Shown: one piece after another, positions 27,475-35,001 of the stretch | Layout of the letters: each line of letters begins with the position of its first letter | Numbering within the stretch: the first letter of the stretch is position 1 | Source of the DNA: an uncultured Bacteroidia bacterium | GTDB lineage: Bacteria > Bacteroidota > Bacteroidia > J057 > CALAJH01 | Assembly (NCBI GenBank): GCA_937922655.1 | Contig: CALAJH010000030.1 | Coordinates: 1 to 64,000, forward strand | Reading direction: 5' to 3' | DNA: 64,000 bases | The notes under the pieces: generated by a model | Told to the model about the DNA's origin: nothing | Database searches by the model: none | The model's input: only the letters and a program-made list of their open reading frames with translations | Program-made: the position numbers and the translations under genes

Positions 27475-28644
27475 TTACAACTTCGACAATTTTTCCGCCG
27501 CTTCTAGCAAATGTGCGTCTTCTTTGGCGAAACAAAAACGTAAGAGTTTGTGGTCGGTTTTGTCGCGGTAGAAAGCGGAAACGGGAATGGCGGCCACGCC
27601 GCATTCTTTTACGAGTCGGTCGCAAAAATCGGTGTCGGGTTCGTCGGAAATGCCGGCATAGCTGTAGAGTTGAAAGTACGAACCCGAAACGGGATAGGGC
27701 GTGAATCGGGTTTGTTTCATGGCTTCGGCGAAGAGGTCGCGTTTGGCTTGAAAAAACGTCCGCAAACCCTCGGTATGGTTGGGGCGAAGGGCAAAATAAT
27801 CGACGATGGCCTTTTGAAAGGGGGTTGCGGAGGCAAAAACGGTTTGCGAGTGATGTTTGCGAAGTTCGGTGGTGTAGGTGGGCGGGGCGACTACGTACCC
27901 CGTTTTCCAACCCGTTACGTGCAGCGTTTTTCCAAACGAACCAATCATCATCGACCGGGCGGCCAGCTCGGGATAGCGCAGTACACTTTCGTGACGCACG
28001 CCGTCGAAAACGATGTGTTCGTAGACTTCGTCCGAAACAACGATGATGTCGTTGTTTTGTAAAATGGCGATGAGGGCGTTCATGTCGGCCTCGGTCAAAA
28101 CCGAACCCGTCGGGTTGTGGGGCGTATTGAGAACGATGGCTTTGGTTTTGCGGTTGATGCGCCGCTTGACCATTTCCCAATCCACGCAAAAGTTTTTTTG
28201 TTCGTCGAGGGGTACGGGAATGGGGATGCCTCCGGCCAGTTGTATCGTCGGCGCGTAGCAATCGTAACACGGTTCCAACAAAACGACCTCGTCGTCGGGA
28301 AAAGTGACGGCGGACAGGGCGATAAAGAGGGCTTCGGTGGCGCCGGCGGTAATGGTGATTTCCGTTTCGGGGTCGGCCGTGTGGCCGTAATGGCGTTGTA
28401 CGTGTTCGGCGACTAGGCGGCGAAGTTCCGGAAGGCCCGACGTGGGAGCGTATTGGTTGTAGCCGTCGCGTATGGCCCGTATGGCCAATTCCGTTAAATC
28501 CGGGGGAGGGGGATAATTCGGAAAGCCTTGCGCCAAGTTCAGCGCCCCTGCCGCTTGTGCTTTGGCCGTCATTACCCCAAAAATGCTTGGGCCCAGTCCG
28601 GGAAGTTTTGACTTTAAAGCCGGCGTCGTTCGACCGTTGGACAT
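27475..28644 (-). CDS. PLP-dependent aminotransferase, methionine/2-oxoacid (YbdL-like)
   Basis: A 389-residue class I/II fold type I aminotransferase, probably a cytosolic homodimer. Key features are LAQGFPNYPPP near residue 39, NQYAPTSGLPELR, the TAGATEALF cofactor loop, NTPHNPTGSVLT, SDEVYEH, and the PLP lysine in GSFGKTLHVTGWKTGY. The arrangement and the QGFPN start match the methionine aminotransferase YbdL and kynurenine-oxoglutarate transaminase III group, which transaminate methionine and aromatic amino acids with 2-oxo acids such as KMTB. Substrate assignment is by family resemblance. It is transcribed alone, convergent with the PLD gene and divergent from the sugar transferase gene. 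Confidence 0.85.
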   Translation of the reverse strand: MSNGRTTPALKSKLPGLGPSIFGVMTAKAQAAGALNLAQGFPNYPPPPDLTELAIRAIRDGYNQYAPTSGLPELRRLVAEHVQRHYGHTADPETEITITAGATEALFIALSAVTFPDDEVVLLEPCYDCYAPTIQLAGGIPIPVPLDEQKNFCVDWEMVKRRINRKTKAIVLNTPHNPTGSVLTEADMNALIAILQNNDIIVVSDEVYEHIVFDGVRHESVLRYPELAARSMMIGSFGKTLHVTGWKTGYVVAPPTYTTELRKHHSQTVFASATPFQKAIVDYFALRPNHTEGLRTFFQAKRDLFAEAMKQTRFTPYPVSGSYFQLYSYAGISDEPDTDFCDRLVKECGVAAIPVSAFYRDKTDHKLLRFCFAKEDAHLLEAAEKLSKL

Positions 28645-28803
28645 AGATTTTTACTTACGCCATTGGGCGTTTGAGGGTACGAAAATAGGAAAAATTATTC
28701 AATCCGCGTTGTTGTCGCTTATTTTTTCGCCACGCGGCGATGTTTTGAACAACGACAAGATGCAACATTCGTATCAAAGAGAGAGGGTTTGGACGACGTT
28801 GTT

Positions 28804-28835
28804 TTTGATGGTTTCGCTCGTTGTTGATATTTTTG
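28804..28835 (+). promoter_or_regulatory. Promoter abutting the sugar transferase start codon
   Basis: TTTG at 28804-28807, 20 bases, then TATTTTTG at 28828-28835: a full consensus match. The box ends only 3 bases before the ATG at 28839, so the transcript would be leaderless, or this promoter is not the one used. Confidence 0.55.
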
Positions 28836-28838
28836 AAT

Positions 28839-29489
28839 ATGAAGGCGAGTACGGCGTTTTCCACGCGTTTTTATTTCTTGGTCAAAAGAATTTTTGACGT
28901 TGTGATGGGTGGAGCGTTGGCTCTGGCGACGCTCCCCTTGCAAGCGGCCATAACGATTGCGTCGTTGTTTTTTTTTCGCGGGCGGCCGTTTTTTATACAG
29001 CTCCGACCGGGCAAGGACGAACGCCCGATTTATGTCGTCAAATTTCGTACCATGCGCGACGCTTACAACCACAAGGGGGAACTTTTACCCGACGCGTGTC
29101 GGCTTACCCGTTACGGTCGCTTTTTGCGTCGCACGTCGTTCGACGAACTCCCTCAATTATGGTTGGTCGTCGCGGGAAAGATGAGTTTGGTCGGTCCGCG
29201 TCCGCTTTTGACCGAATATCTGCCTTTTTACAACGAACGTCAGCGTTTGCGCCACCGCGTCAAACCCGGATTGACGGGATGGGCGCAGGTATCGGGGCGA
29301 AACGACCTCGATTGGCTCACGCGTCTCGAACTTGACGCTCAATATGCCGAAAATCCGGGTTTTGGGTGGGACTTGAAAATTTTGTGGCGCACTCTGGAGG
29401 TGGCCTTAACGGGACGCGGCGTATGGCGCGACGGCGGCGTTCCCAAGTTTACCGAAAGCTTGGAAAAAAACAAATCGGGCGGCTTGTGA
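28839..29489 (+). CDS. Polyprenyl-phosphate sugar-1-phosphate transferase (WcaJ/PglC type)
   Basis: A 216-residue monotopic membrane enzyme of the bacterial sugar transferase family. It moves a sugar-1-phosphate from a nucleotide sugar to undecaprenyl phosphate to start O-antigen, capsule or exopolysaccharide synthesis. Visible features are the KRIFDVVMGG amphipathic start, one membrane-inserted helix to about residue 42, VKFRTMRDA, the catalytic Asp-Glu in RRTSFDELPQLW, MSLVGPRPLL and KPGLTGWAQVSGRND. The length matches the catalytic-domain-only PglC subgroup. The ATG at 28839 replaces the TTG at 28821 of the track. Sugar specificity cannot be read. Wzz and DegT genes 7-9 kb away probably belong to the same process. 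Confidence 0.9.
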   Translation: MKASTAFSTRFYFLVKRIFDVVMGGALALATLPLQAAITIASLFFFRGRPFFIQLRPGKDERPIYVVKFRTMRDAYNHKGELLPDACRLTRYGRFLRRTSFDELPQLWLVVAGKMSLVGPRPLLTEYLPFYNERQRLRHRVKPGLTGWAQVSGRNDLDWLTRLELDAQYAENPGFGWDLKILWRTLEVALTGRGVWRDGGVPKFTESLEKNKSGGL

Positions 29490-29497
29490 ACCGCCCG
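29476..29497. terminator. Shared hairpin between sugar transferase and HPF genes
   Basis: CGGGCGG at 29476-29482 pairs with CCGCCCG at 29491-29497 around an 8-base loop containing the sugar transferase stop. On the minus strand it is followed by ATTTGTTTTTTT, so it is a good terminator for the HPF gene. Confidence 0.7.
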
Positions 29498-29507
29498 TCG
29501 TTGTTAG

Positions 29508-29807
29508 TTAGTAGGCCAAAGCTTTTTCTTTGGCGTCTTTGAGTTGGCGTTTGGCTTGGTCTATACCCAAATCCGTGGCTTCTTCGAAGGTGCGGCCGCG
29601 TTGTTTGGCCATGAACTCGCCCGAGGGGACGCTCGCTTTGATTTCCACGAGTTTGTTTTGACCCTCCTTGCTTTTTTCCAATCGGAGGTAAACCATGACG
29701 TCCACAATGGACGGATTGACAGTCTTGAGCTTCTCTACTTTTTTGTGGATAAACTCCAACAATTTACGGTCGGCATCGAAATTTATCGATTGAATGGTAA
29801 CTCGCAT
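29508..29807 (-). CDS. hpf: Short ribosome hibernation-promoting factor (HPF/RaiA family)
   Basis: A 99-residue protein with the beta-alpha-beta-beta-beta-alpha order of the HPF/YfiA family: MRVTIQSINFDADRKLLEFI, helix KKVEKL, then strands DVMVYLRLEKS, NKLVEIKASVP and GEFMAKQRG, and the final helix LGIDQAKRQLKDAKEK. It binds the 30S decoding region and supports ribosome dimerisation or inactivation in stationary phase. The length is that of short HPF, without the C-terminal dimerisation domain of long HPF. It is a single gene between two terminators or intergenic spaces. Confidence 0.9.
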   Translation of the reverse strand: MRVTIQSINFDADRKLLEFIHKKVEKLKTVNPSIVDVMVYLRLEKSKEGQNKLVEIKASVPSGEFMAKQRGRTFEEATDLGIDQAKRQLKDAKEKALAY

Positions 29808-30327
29808 ACGCTTCTCTTTACCGTTTAAGTGAATAAATTTTTAGGGTAGCATGTGCTTCATAGGCCTCCGAAAACTTTTCAAATTAACGAAATAATTTTT
29901 TAATGTTAAAATTTTGCGTATGATTCCGTTCCACAATTCTTCCACATTTTTATTTTCATACATCGTCCGAGTAGTTGATTTTTACTCAAACGCGAAAAAA
30001 AAAAAATCGGAAATCGTTTTCAGACGCGTACTCTTACGTACGATGTACGGCGGGGGTTGTTGGAATTCGCTTAGTATTTCCGGAACGGCTGATACGACAA
30101 ACGGCTAATCCGTACCCGTAAGGCCCGCCCTGAAAAATAAGACGACTTGCGGGAGAACGTTCGGCAATCAAACGGCCGTAATCCTAAAAATTCGACAAGG
30201 GCTAAAAACGATACCGGCTAAATTTTTGCTTACCCGTTCTTCATTCGTTTTTTGCGGCAGAAAAAAAAATGGAAAATTTTGCGCGTTAAAATAAACGATG
30301 TAATTTTGTGCCGCCTTTTCATGGTCC
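29808..30327. other. AT-rich intergenic region upstream of tRNA-Arg(ACG)
   Basis: A 520-base gap with a poly-A tract near 29995-30006. Apart from the tRNA promoter at its right end I see no gene or structured RNA. The 64-codon ORF at 29914-30108 has no coding character. Confidence 0.6.
30278..30308 (+). promoter_or_regulatory. Promoter of tRNA-Arg(ACG), complete consensus
   Basis: TTTG at 30278-30281, 19 bases, then TAATTTTG at 30301-30308. The mature tRNA begins 20 bases further at 30328. Confidence 0.85.
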
Positions 30328-30401
30328 GCACTCGTAGCTCAACTGGATAGAGCATCTGACTACGGATCAGAAGGTTTGGGGTTCGAATCCCTACGAGTGT
30401 G
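30328..30401 (+). tRNA. tRNA-Arg, anticodon ACG
   Basis: A 74-base cloverleaf: GCACTCG/CGAGTGT acceptor (terminal G-T pair, discriminator G), GCTC/GAGC D-stem, TCTGA-CTACGGA-TCAGA anticodon arm (anticodon ACG, expected to be edited to ICG), and TGGGG-TTCGAAT-CCCTA T-arm. CCA is not encoded. It decodes CGU/CGC/CGA. Confidence 0.95.
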
Positions 30402-30405
30402 CCTT

Positions 30406-30448
30406 AAAAAGTCGAACGCTTCTATGATTAGGAGCGTTCGACTTTTTT
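30406..30448. terminator. Terminator after tRNA-Arg(ACG)
   Basis: GTCGAACGCT at 30411-30420 pairs with AGCGTTCGAC at 30433-30442, extended by two more pairs, followed by six T. An A-run of five on the left side could let it work in both directions. Confidence 0.9.
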
Positions 30449-30597
30449 AAACTCTCGGGTTCGATTCGGGATTTGAATGGGCATGACGGCAAGTCGAACG
30501 ATTGATATTCGCGTATACTTACCGTACAACCGGCACGCATTTTGTCATGTTTGAAACGGGCAATCGTCCGTAATTAATCACAATAAAAAATTAAAAT

Positions 30598-31047
30598 ATG
30601 AAAACGTGGAAATGGGGTTTGTCGGCGCTGGCGCTGACCGTAGCGATGGCTTCCGGGGTAAGCGCCCAAGACAAAGCCAATCAACCCCAAAAAGTACAGA
30701 AAAGCGCCGGCAAAGACGCGCCGGCCAAAGCTTCGACCGGCACCGCGCAACGACTCGACGCTGCCGTTACCGAGCTCAACGACAAGCTCAAGCTTACGCC
30801 CGACCAACAAAAACAAATCGACGGTTTGGTCAAGGCTTCGGAGTCCAACCTCGACAAATCCAAGCAGTCTTTGGCCGGCGACGCGAAAAAAATCAAGGAG
30901 GCGGTTATCAAGGAAGTGTCCGCGCTGGGAACTTCGGTCGAAAAAATATTGAACGATTCCCAAAAGGCCGAGTTCAAAAAAATGCGCGAGGCGTGGCAAG
31001 AAAAACTCAAAGAACGCTTTTCCGGCACATCGTCCGGCTCCAAATAG
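30598..31047 (+). CDS. Exported Spy/LTXXQ-like helical protein
   Basis: A 149-residue protein with signal peptide MKTWKWGLSALALTVAMASGVSAQ. A Lys/Ala/Gln-rich linker follows, then a helical domain from about 55: LKLTPDQQKQIDGLVKASES is a clear LTxxQ motif, and ILNDSQKAEFKKMREAW echoes the second LTxxQ-like helix (LNxxQxxxF). This is the pattern of Spy/CpxP-type periplasmic proteins and of many small Bacteroidota proteins that sense or buffer misfolded protein. The chaperone role is inferred from family only. The end is Ser-rich and followed by a strong terminator. Confidence 0.7.
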   Translation: MKTWKWGLSALALTVAMASGVSAQDKANQPQKVQKSAGKDAPAKASTGTAQRLDAAVTELNDKLKLTPDQQKQIDGLVKASESNLDKSKQSLAGDAKKIKEAVIKEVSALGTSVEKILNDSQKAEFKKMREAWQEKLKERFSGTSSGSK

Positions 31048-31060
31048 TTTTAGTATTGTC

Positions 31061-31090
31061 GAGTCCCCGCTCGGGCGGGGACTCTCTTTT
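31061..31090 (+). terminator. Terminator of the Spy-like gene
   Basis: GAGTCCCCGC at 31061-31070 and GCGGGGACTC at 31075-31084 form a perfect 10-bp stem with a TCGG loop, then TCTTTT. Confidence 0.92.
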
Positions 31091-31096
31091 GAACGT

Positions 31097-31213
31097 ATGA
31101 TTAGTTTTTACATGGCAATGTTTCTTGCGGTGAACGTTCTGGTCATCGCAGGAACGATTTATTTTTTTTATCTCACTTTGCGAAAAAGAAAACGCAAAGA
31201 CAACGAGCTTTAA
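31097..31213 (+). CDS. Possible 38-residue single-pass membrane protein
   Basis: This ORF is below the track's length cutoff. It encodes a tiny protein with an almost entirely hydrophobic first 27 residues (FYMAMFLAVNVLVIAGTIYF) followed by a strongly basic tail LRKRKRKDNEL, the classic pattern of an inner-membrane miniprotein with a cytosolic C-terminus. It starts 7 bases after the terminator of the Spy-like gene, so it would need its own promoter or read-through. Its stop overlaps the last 4 bases of the convergent hydrogenase-like gene. It may be a chance ORF, but the amino acid pattern is better than chance. Confidence 0.45.
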   Translation: MISFYMAMFLAVNVLVIAGTIYFFYLTLRKRKRKDNEL

Positions 31214-31965
31214 ACGCGTCGCCTTAAAAGTTCAAGGATTCCGTTGACGAACGTCAGCGGATGGGGCGGGCATCCCGGAACGAACAGGTCCGGAGGACGG
31301 CGTTCCAAAAACGAGCGTTCAATTTCATGCGAGGGCGCAAAAACGCCTCCCGAAATGGCGCATGCGCCCACGGCAACGATGAACTTGGGTTCGGGCATGG
31401 CTTCGTAGGTAATTTCCAAAGCCTCGGCCATGTTTTCGGTAATGGGTCCGGTCAGAACAAGGCCGTCCGCGTGGCGAGGCGACGCCACGAAGTCGATGCC
31501 GTAACGCGCCATGTCGAAATTCGGATTGAGCGTGGCGTTGAGTTCGTTTTCGCATGCGTTGCATCCCCCCGCCGAAACCTGACGCAAACGCACCGAACGC
31601 GAAAAAATTTTGACGATTTCCGCCCGTACCGCCTCCGCAACGATTCCCCCGCCTCCGTTTTCCGTAACGGTCAAGCTTTCTCGTCGGTTGGAATACGTTC
31701 GGTAATTGGGCGTAAAAACGATTTTTTTCGACGGGCAAACCCATTCGCATTCGCCGCAAAAAATGCATTTGCCCATGTCCAAGGCAACGGGTGAAAGCGT
31801 GATGGCGTCCGTCGGACAAACCTCGGCACACTGCCGGCATCCTTGCGCACAGTTTTGGGGCCCGATGGCGGGCATACCGCGAAACGGTTGCGAAAGAACG
31901 GACTTTGTTGGGTCGGGAATGTATTGTTTACGGTTTTCCCAAAGAATTTTAGCCAGTCTGAGCAT
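31210..31965 (-). CDS. HycF-HycG-like fusion: ferredoxin domain plus [NiFe]-hydrogenase/NuoB-type small subunit
   Basis: A 251-residue protein. Residues 30-80 hold two [4Fe-4S] motifs: CAQGCRQCAEVCP (first spacing three rather than two) and CIFCGECEWVCP. Residues 105-251 match the small subunit of group 4 hydrogenases and NuoB: GGCNACENEL (CxxC), GACAISGGVF and PGCPPHP supply all four ligands of the proximal cluster. In formate hydrogenlyase these are separate subunits, HycF and HycG. No large subunit, membrane subunit or maturation gene is present, so it is an orphan in this window. The track start at 32004 lies upstream of the -7 box; the ATG at 31965 (MLRLAKILWENRKQY) is preferred. Confidence 0.85.
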   Translation of the reverse strand: MLRLAKILWENRKQYIPDPTKSVLSQPFRGMPAIGPQNCAQGCRQCAEVCPTDAITLSPVALDMGKCIFCGECEWVCPSKKIVFTPNYRTYSNRRESLTVTENGGGGIVAEAVRAEIVKIFSRSVRLRQVSAGGCNACENELNATLNPNFDMARYGIDFVASPRHADGLVLTGPITENMAEALEITYEAMPEPKFIVAVGACAISGGVFAPSHEIERSFLERRPPDLFVPGCPPHPLTFVNGILELLRRRV

Positions 31966-31981
31966 GCGTTCTTTTGTTACA

Positions 31982-31989
31982 CAAAAATA
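31982..31989 (-). promoter_or_regulatory. -7 box upstream of the HycF-HycG-like gene
   Basis: Minus-strand TATTTTTG ends 16 bases before the ATG at 31965. The -33 region is T-rich but has no TTTG at exact spacing. It sits just after the S8 peptidase terminator, as expected for a new transcription unit. Confidence 0.5.
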
Positions 31990-32006
31990 CGTTGAAACGG
32001 CCAAGC

Positions 32007-32037
32007 AAAAAAAAACGCCGGCAAAACGGCCGGCGTT
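32007..32037 (-). terminator. Terminator of the S8 peptidase gene
   Basis: Minus-strand AACGCCGGC and GCCGGCGTT form a 9-bp stem with a CGTTTT loop, running into a T-run of nine (plus-strand A-run at 32007-32015). Confidence 0.92.
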
Positions 32038-32058
32038 CGAGGGTCTTTTTTTCGTGGA

Positions 32059-34773
32059 TTACATATTGACGTTGAGATAAACGCGGCAACCGGCGGCGTC
32101 GGTGGCGCGTACGACGTGCGGGCCTTGCGGCACGCCGACGAACGTCGTGGACGTTTGTTCGGGGCCGCCATCCAAAGAATACGTATAGGGGGGATTGCCG
32201 CCCGCGGCGCGAATCCGTAAGGTTCCGACGCTCCCGGGCGCGACAAACGCCGTTTTTTGTGCTTGTACGAACCTCAGCGTCGATTGATTGAGAATTTGGC
32301 ATTGGTAACGGTTGCGGGCGCGTTCGGCGGCGAGGGCGAGCCCCGCCTGATTCGTTCCGCCCATGATGGCGAAGGCGACGCTACGGCTTTCCCCGGCTTC
32401 CAAATCAAACGGCCCCAATGCCGTAAACGTTACGATGTCCGCGTTCGCCGCCACCGCCGAGGCCGTTCCCCCCGAAATGGCGGCGAACTTGTTTTCGTCG
32501 TTGAAGGTAAATTGTCCCGGAACGACGGTGCGTGCGTGTACGGTTTCGTTGGTCAATACCGCGACCCCCGCCCATTCGGTTTCGTCCGCCGTGCGTCCGA
32601 ATGTAAAACGTCCCGCCGCGTTGTAACCCGCGTGGTTGGTGGCGTAGGAAGCGATGTCCCAGTCGGTCATCAATCCGATGTGAAGGTTTTGCACCGCCGT
32701 ATCCGCCGGGTTGCTGACGACGTATTCGACGATGACGAAGTCGTCCCCCGTCCATGCGTAAAGATTTTTTTCCAACCTCAGGCCGTTAAGTTCTTCATGG
32801 AAAACGGCGTAACCCTGCTGTTCGGCCAAAGCCCCCGGCGTGGAAACCGAAGGCAAAACGTCGACGACAAAATCGTTGTTGGGGTTGGGAGCGGCGTTGG
32901 CGCGGAGTCTGTCGGCCAATCGGGCGGGAGAGTTGCCAATCAACACGCCCGCCTCGTAAAGCATGTTCGCCCCGCCATTGTACACCACGCCCAAGCCTTG
33001 TTGATTGGCCGGATAATCGTTGAAGCCGATGTTGCCGCGGGCGTTGAAACTCGTGTGCAAACGGCTTTGCGTTATGTTGCGATAAGTGGGGTTGAGCGAC
33101 AAGCGAAAACACTGGTAGTCGGAGTAACCCGTTTCCGGGTCGGTAAAAATGAGTTTGAGCCAAAAAAATCCGTCGTCGGGGGCGTCGGAAGATACCGTGA
33201 GGTTGAAAGGCGAGGCGCCGTTTTGCGTTTGTTGCAAGGAATTGAGCAAGCCGAGGGCGGTAAAGTTTTGATTGACCGTAACGTAAGGAGACAAGGAAAC
33301 AAGCGTTGCCGTCAATTGGGGGGAAGAAGGGTCGAGCCAATTGATGAAATTTCCGACGAGGTTGAAGCTTTCGCCGCCGGTGAGGATTTGGTCGCCGCCG
33401 TCGTCGGTGGAAAATTCCGTCATTTCGATTCCGGGGGTGGCCAAAGCGACGGCGCGGTACATGTTCAGTCGTCCGGCGCCGATTTTGTCCCAATGAACGG
33501 GATTGATTTGTTCGTTGACGTTGTCGGCGGTGGCGCGGAGCCGGGAAATGAGTTGATAGGGATTGTAGTTGGGGAAACGCGCCTTGACCAAGGCGGCGAC
33601 CGAAGCGGCAATAGGCGAGGCGTGGGAAGTGTAACCGACGCCGAAACTTTCGTAGTTGTTGCTGTGCGAGGGACAACGAACGCCCGCCGCCGGCGCCAAA
33701 ACGTCCATCAAATAGCTGACCGACGATTCGTGCGAAAGATTGTCGTTGGAACGCGAGCCGCCAACGCCCAAAACGCCGACGTAGCACGCCGGATAAAGAT
33801 ACTGCTCCAAGTTTTGTCCGCCGCTGTTGCCAATGGCCGCAACGACCAAACAATTGCGGTTGTTGGCGGCGTAAAGCACGATTTCTTGATTGACGTAGCT
33901 GTAAGACGAGCCGCCCCACGAGCAGTTGACCACGTCGTAACCCATCGTGGCGGCGTAATAAATGCCGTCGTAGCCGCGCCAAATGGAACCGTTGTTGTCG
34001 GGGCTGCATTTTAGCGGCACCCATTTGCATCGAAATCCCGGACTGGCCACGCCCACTTCGTTGTCGGTGTGGGCGCCGGCGCAACCCGAAACCATCGCCC
34101 CGTGGGGCGTTCCGCTTAGGTAGGGGTCGTTGTCGGGAATGAAATTGTTCACGTCGGCCCCGCAAAAATCCCAACCCCGAAAATTGTCCACCCAACCGTC
34201 GCCGTCATCGTCGACGCCGTTAATCGGGTCGGCGTAGTTGTATTTTAGGTTGCCGGCCAAATCGGGATGGTCGTATTGAAAACCGGTGTCGGCCACGCCG
34301 ATGACGACGTTGGTGTCGCCTTGGGTAACGTCCCACGCGGCTTCGGCCTGCATGACCGTTACCCACCATTGCGAACCCAGTTGGGGGTCGTTGGGGGTGT
34401 AATAGGTTTTGTGTTCGTAATTGGGTTCGGCGTATTTGACGCAATGCAGCTTGGAAAGCGCTTGGCACGCCTCGGGAACGCTTGTCGTTCCGTTCAATTT
34501 GACCCAGTAAACGGTGGTTAAATCGACGAGGGGACGGCCGTAGTCGTTGAACGGCCGGGTGGGTTTTTCGGCGTTCGGAAAACGTTTGGTTACCGAAACG
34601 GCCCCGATTTGCGAAAGCGTCGCCTGCACTTCGGGCAGGTCGATGGACGCGCTTTGGCATTGGGGGCCGTAAGCCTCGTGAATTTTCAAAACGACCGTTC
34701 TCGGTTCGTGGGGCGCGGTTTGGGCCGAAACCCGGCACCAGACCAACGTCAAAATAAAAAGTATCCGACTCAT
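32059..34773 (-). CDS. Secreted S8 (subtilisin-like) serine peptidase with SprB-like C-terminal repeat
   Basis: A 904-residue protein with signal peptide MSRILFILTLVWCRVSAQ and a propeptide-like region to about 120. The catalytic residues are in GVADTGFQYDHPDL (Asp about 159), GTPHGAMVSG (His about 224) and GYTSHASPIAAS (Ser about 380, with the usual GTSMASP changed to YTSHASP). An acidic loop DDDGDGWVDN may bind calcium. Residues 440-860 are beta-rich, with adhesion-type domains. The last 45 residues (NPPYTYSLDGG, HVVRATDAAGC) match a SprB-type repeat. A canonical T9SS sorting domain is not evident, so the export route past the outer membrane is unclear. Confidence 0.88.
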   Translation of the reverse strand: MSRILFILTLVWCRVSAQTAPHEPRTVVLKIHEAYGPQCQSASIDLPEVQATLSQIGAVSVTKRFPNAEKPTRPFNDYGRPLVDLTTVYWVKLNGTTSVPEACQALSKLHCVKYAEPNYEHKTYYTPNDPQLGSQWWVTVMQAEAAWDVTQGDTNVVIGVADTGFQYDHPDLAGNLKYNYADPINGVDDDGDGWVDNFRGWDFCGADVNNFIPDNDPYLSGTPHGAMVSGCAGAHTDNEVGVASPGFRCKWVPLKCSPDNNGSIWRGYDGIYYAATMGYDVVNCSWGGSSYSYVNQEIVLYAANNRNCLVVAAIGNSGGQNLEQYLYPACYVGVLGVGGSRSNDNLSHESSVSYLMDVLAPAAGVRCPSHSNNYESFGVGYTSHASPIAASVAALVKARFPNYNPYQLISRLRATADNVNEQINPVHWDKIGAGRLNMYRAVALATPGIEMTEFSTDDGGDQILTGGESFNLVGNFINWLDPSSPQLTATLVSLSPYVTVNQNFTALGLLNSLQQTQNGASPFNLTVSSDAPDDGFFWLKLIFTDPETGYSDYQCFRLSLNPTYRNITQSRLHTSFNARGNIGFNDYPANQQGLGVVYNGGANMLYEAGVLIGNSPARLADRLRANAAPNPNNDFVVDVLPSVSTPGALAEQQGYAVFHEELNGLRLEKNLYAWTGDDFVIVEYVVSNPADTAVQNLHIGLMTDWDIASYATNHAGYNAAGRFTFGRTADETEWAGVAVLTNETVHARTVVPGQFTFNDENKFAAISGGTASAVAANADIVTFTALGPFDLEAGESRSVAFAIMGGTNQAGLALAAERARNRYQCQILNQSTLRFVQAQKTAFVAPGSVGTLRIRAAGGNPPYTYSLDGGPEQTSTTFVGVPQGPHVVRATDAAGCRVYLNVNM

Positions 34774-34811
34774 AATCTTCTTTCCTAACGACGTATACGC
34801 CGTTTTGAATT

Positions 34812-34819
34812 CAAAAATA
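34812..34819 (-). promoter_or_regulatory. -7 box upstream of the S8 peptidase
   Basis: Minus-strand TATTTTTG lies 38 bases before the ATG at 34773, next to a long A/T tract. No -33 TTTG at proper spacing. Confidence 0.4.
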
Positions 34820-34946
34820 AAAAAAAAACAATTTACGCGCCCCCATATTTTCGACGTTTGCGGCGAATCGCGCGATTAAATTTTGCCTTAAAGATAATTT
34901 AAGCCGTTCGCAAGACGGAGGGGGGCATGTTCCGGCGGCGTTTGTG

Positions 34947-34954
34947 TAATTTTG
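34947..34954 (+). promoter_or_regulatory. -7 box upstream of the MscS gene
   Basis: TAATTTTG lies 47 bases before the ATG at 35002. There is no -33 TTTG at 19-21 bases, although a TTTG directly precedes the box. Confidence 0.4.
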
Positions 34955-35001
34955 CGAACATTTTCGGTTCGTGCGCTTTGTCCCGGAAAAATTAATCCAA
35001 A

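Noticed and set aside
29914-30108. 64-codon ORF in the AT-rich gap before tRNA-Arg(ACG)
   Set aside because: It crosses a poly-A tract and shows no coding pattern or family resemblance.
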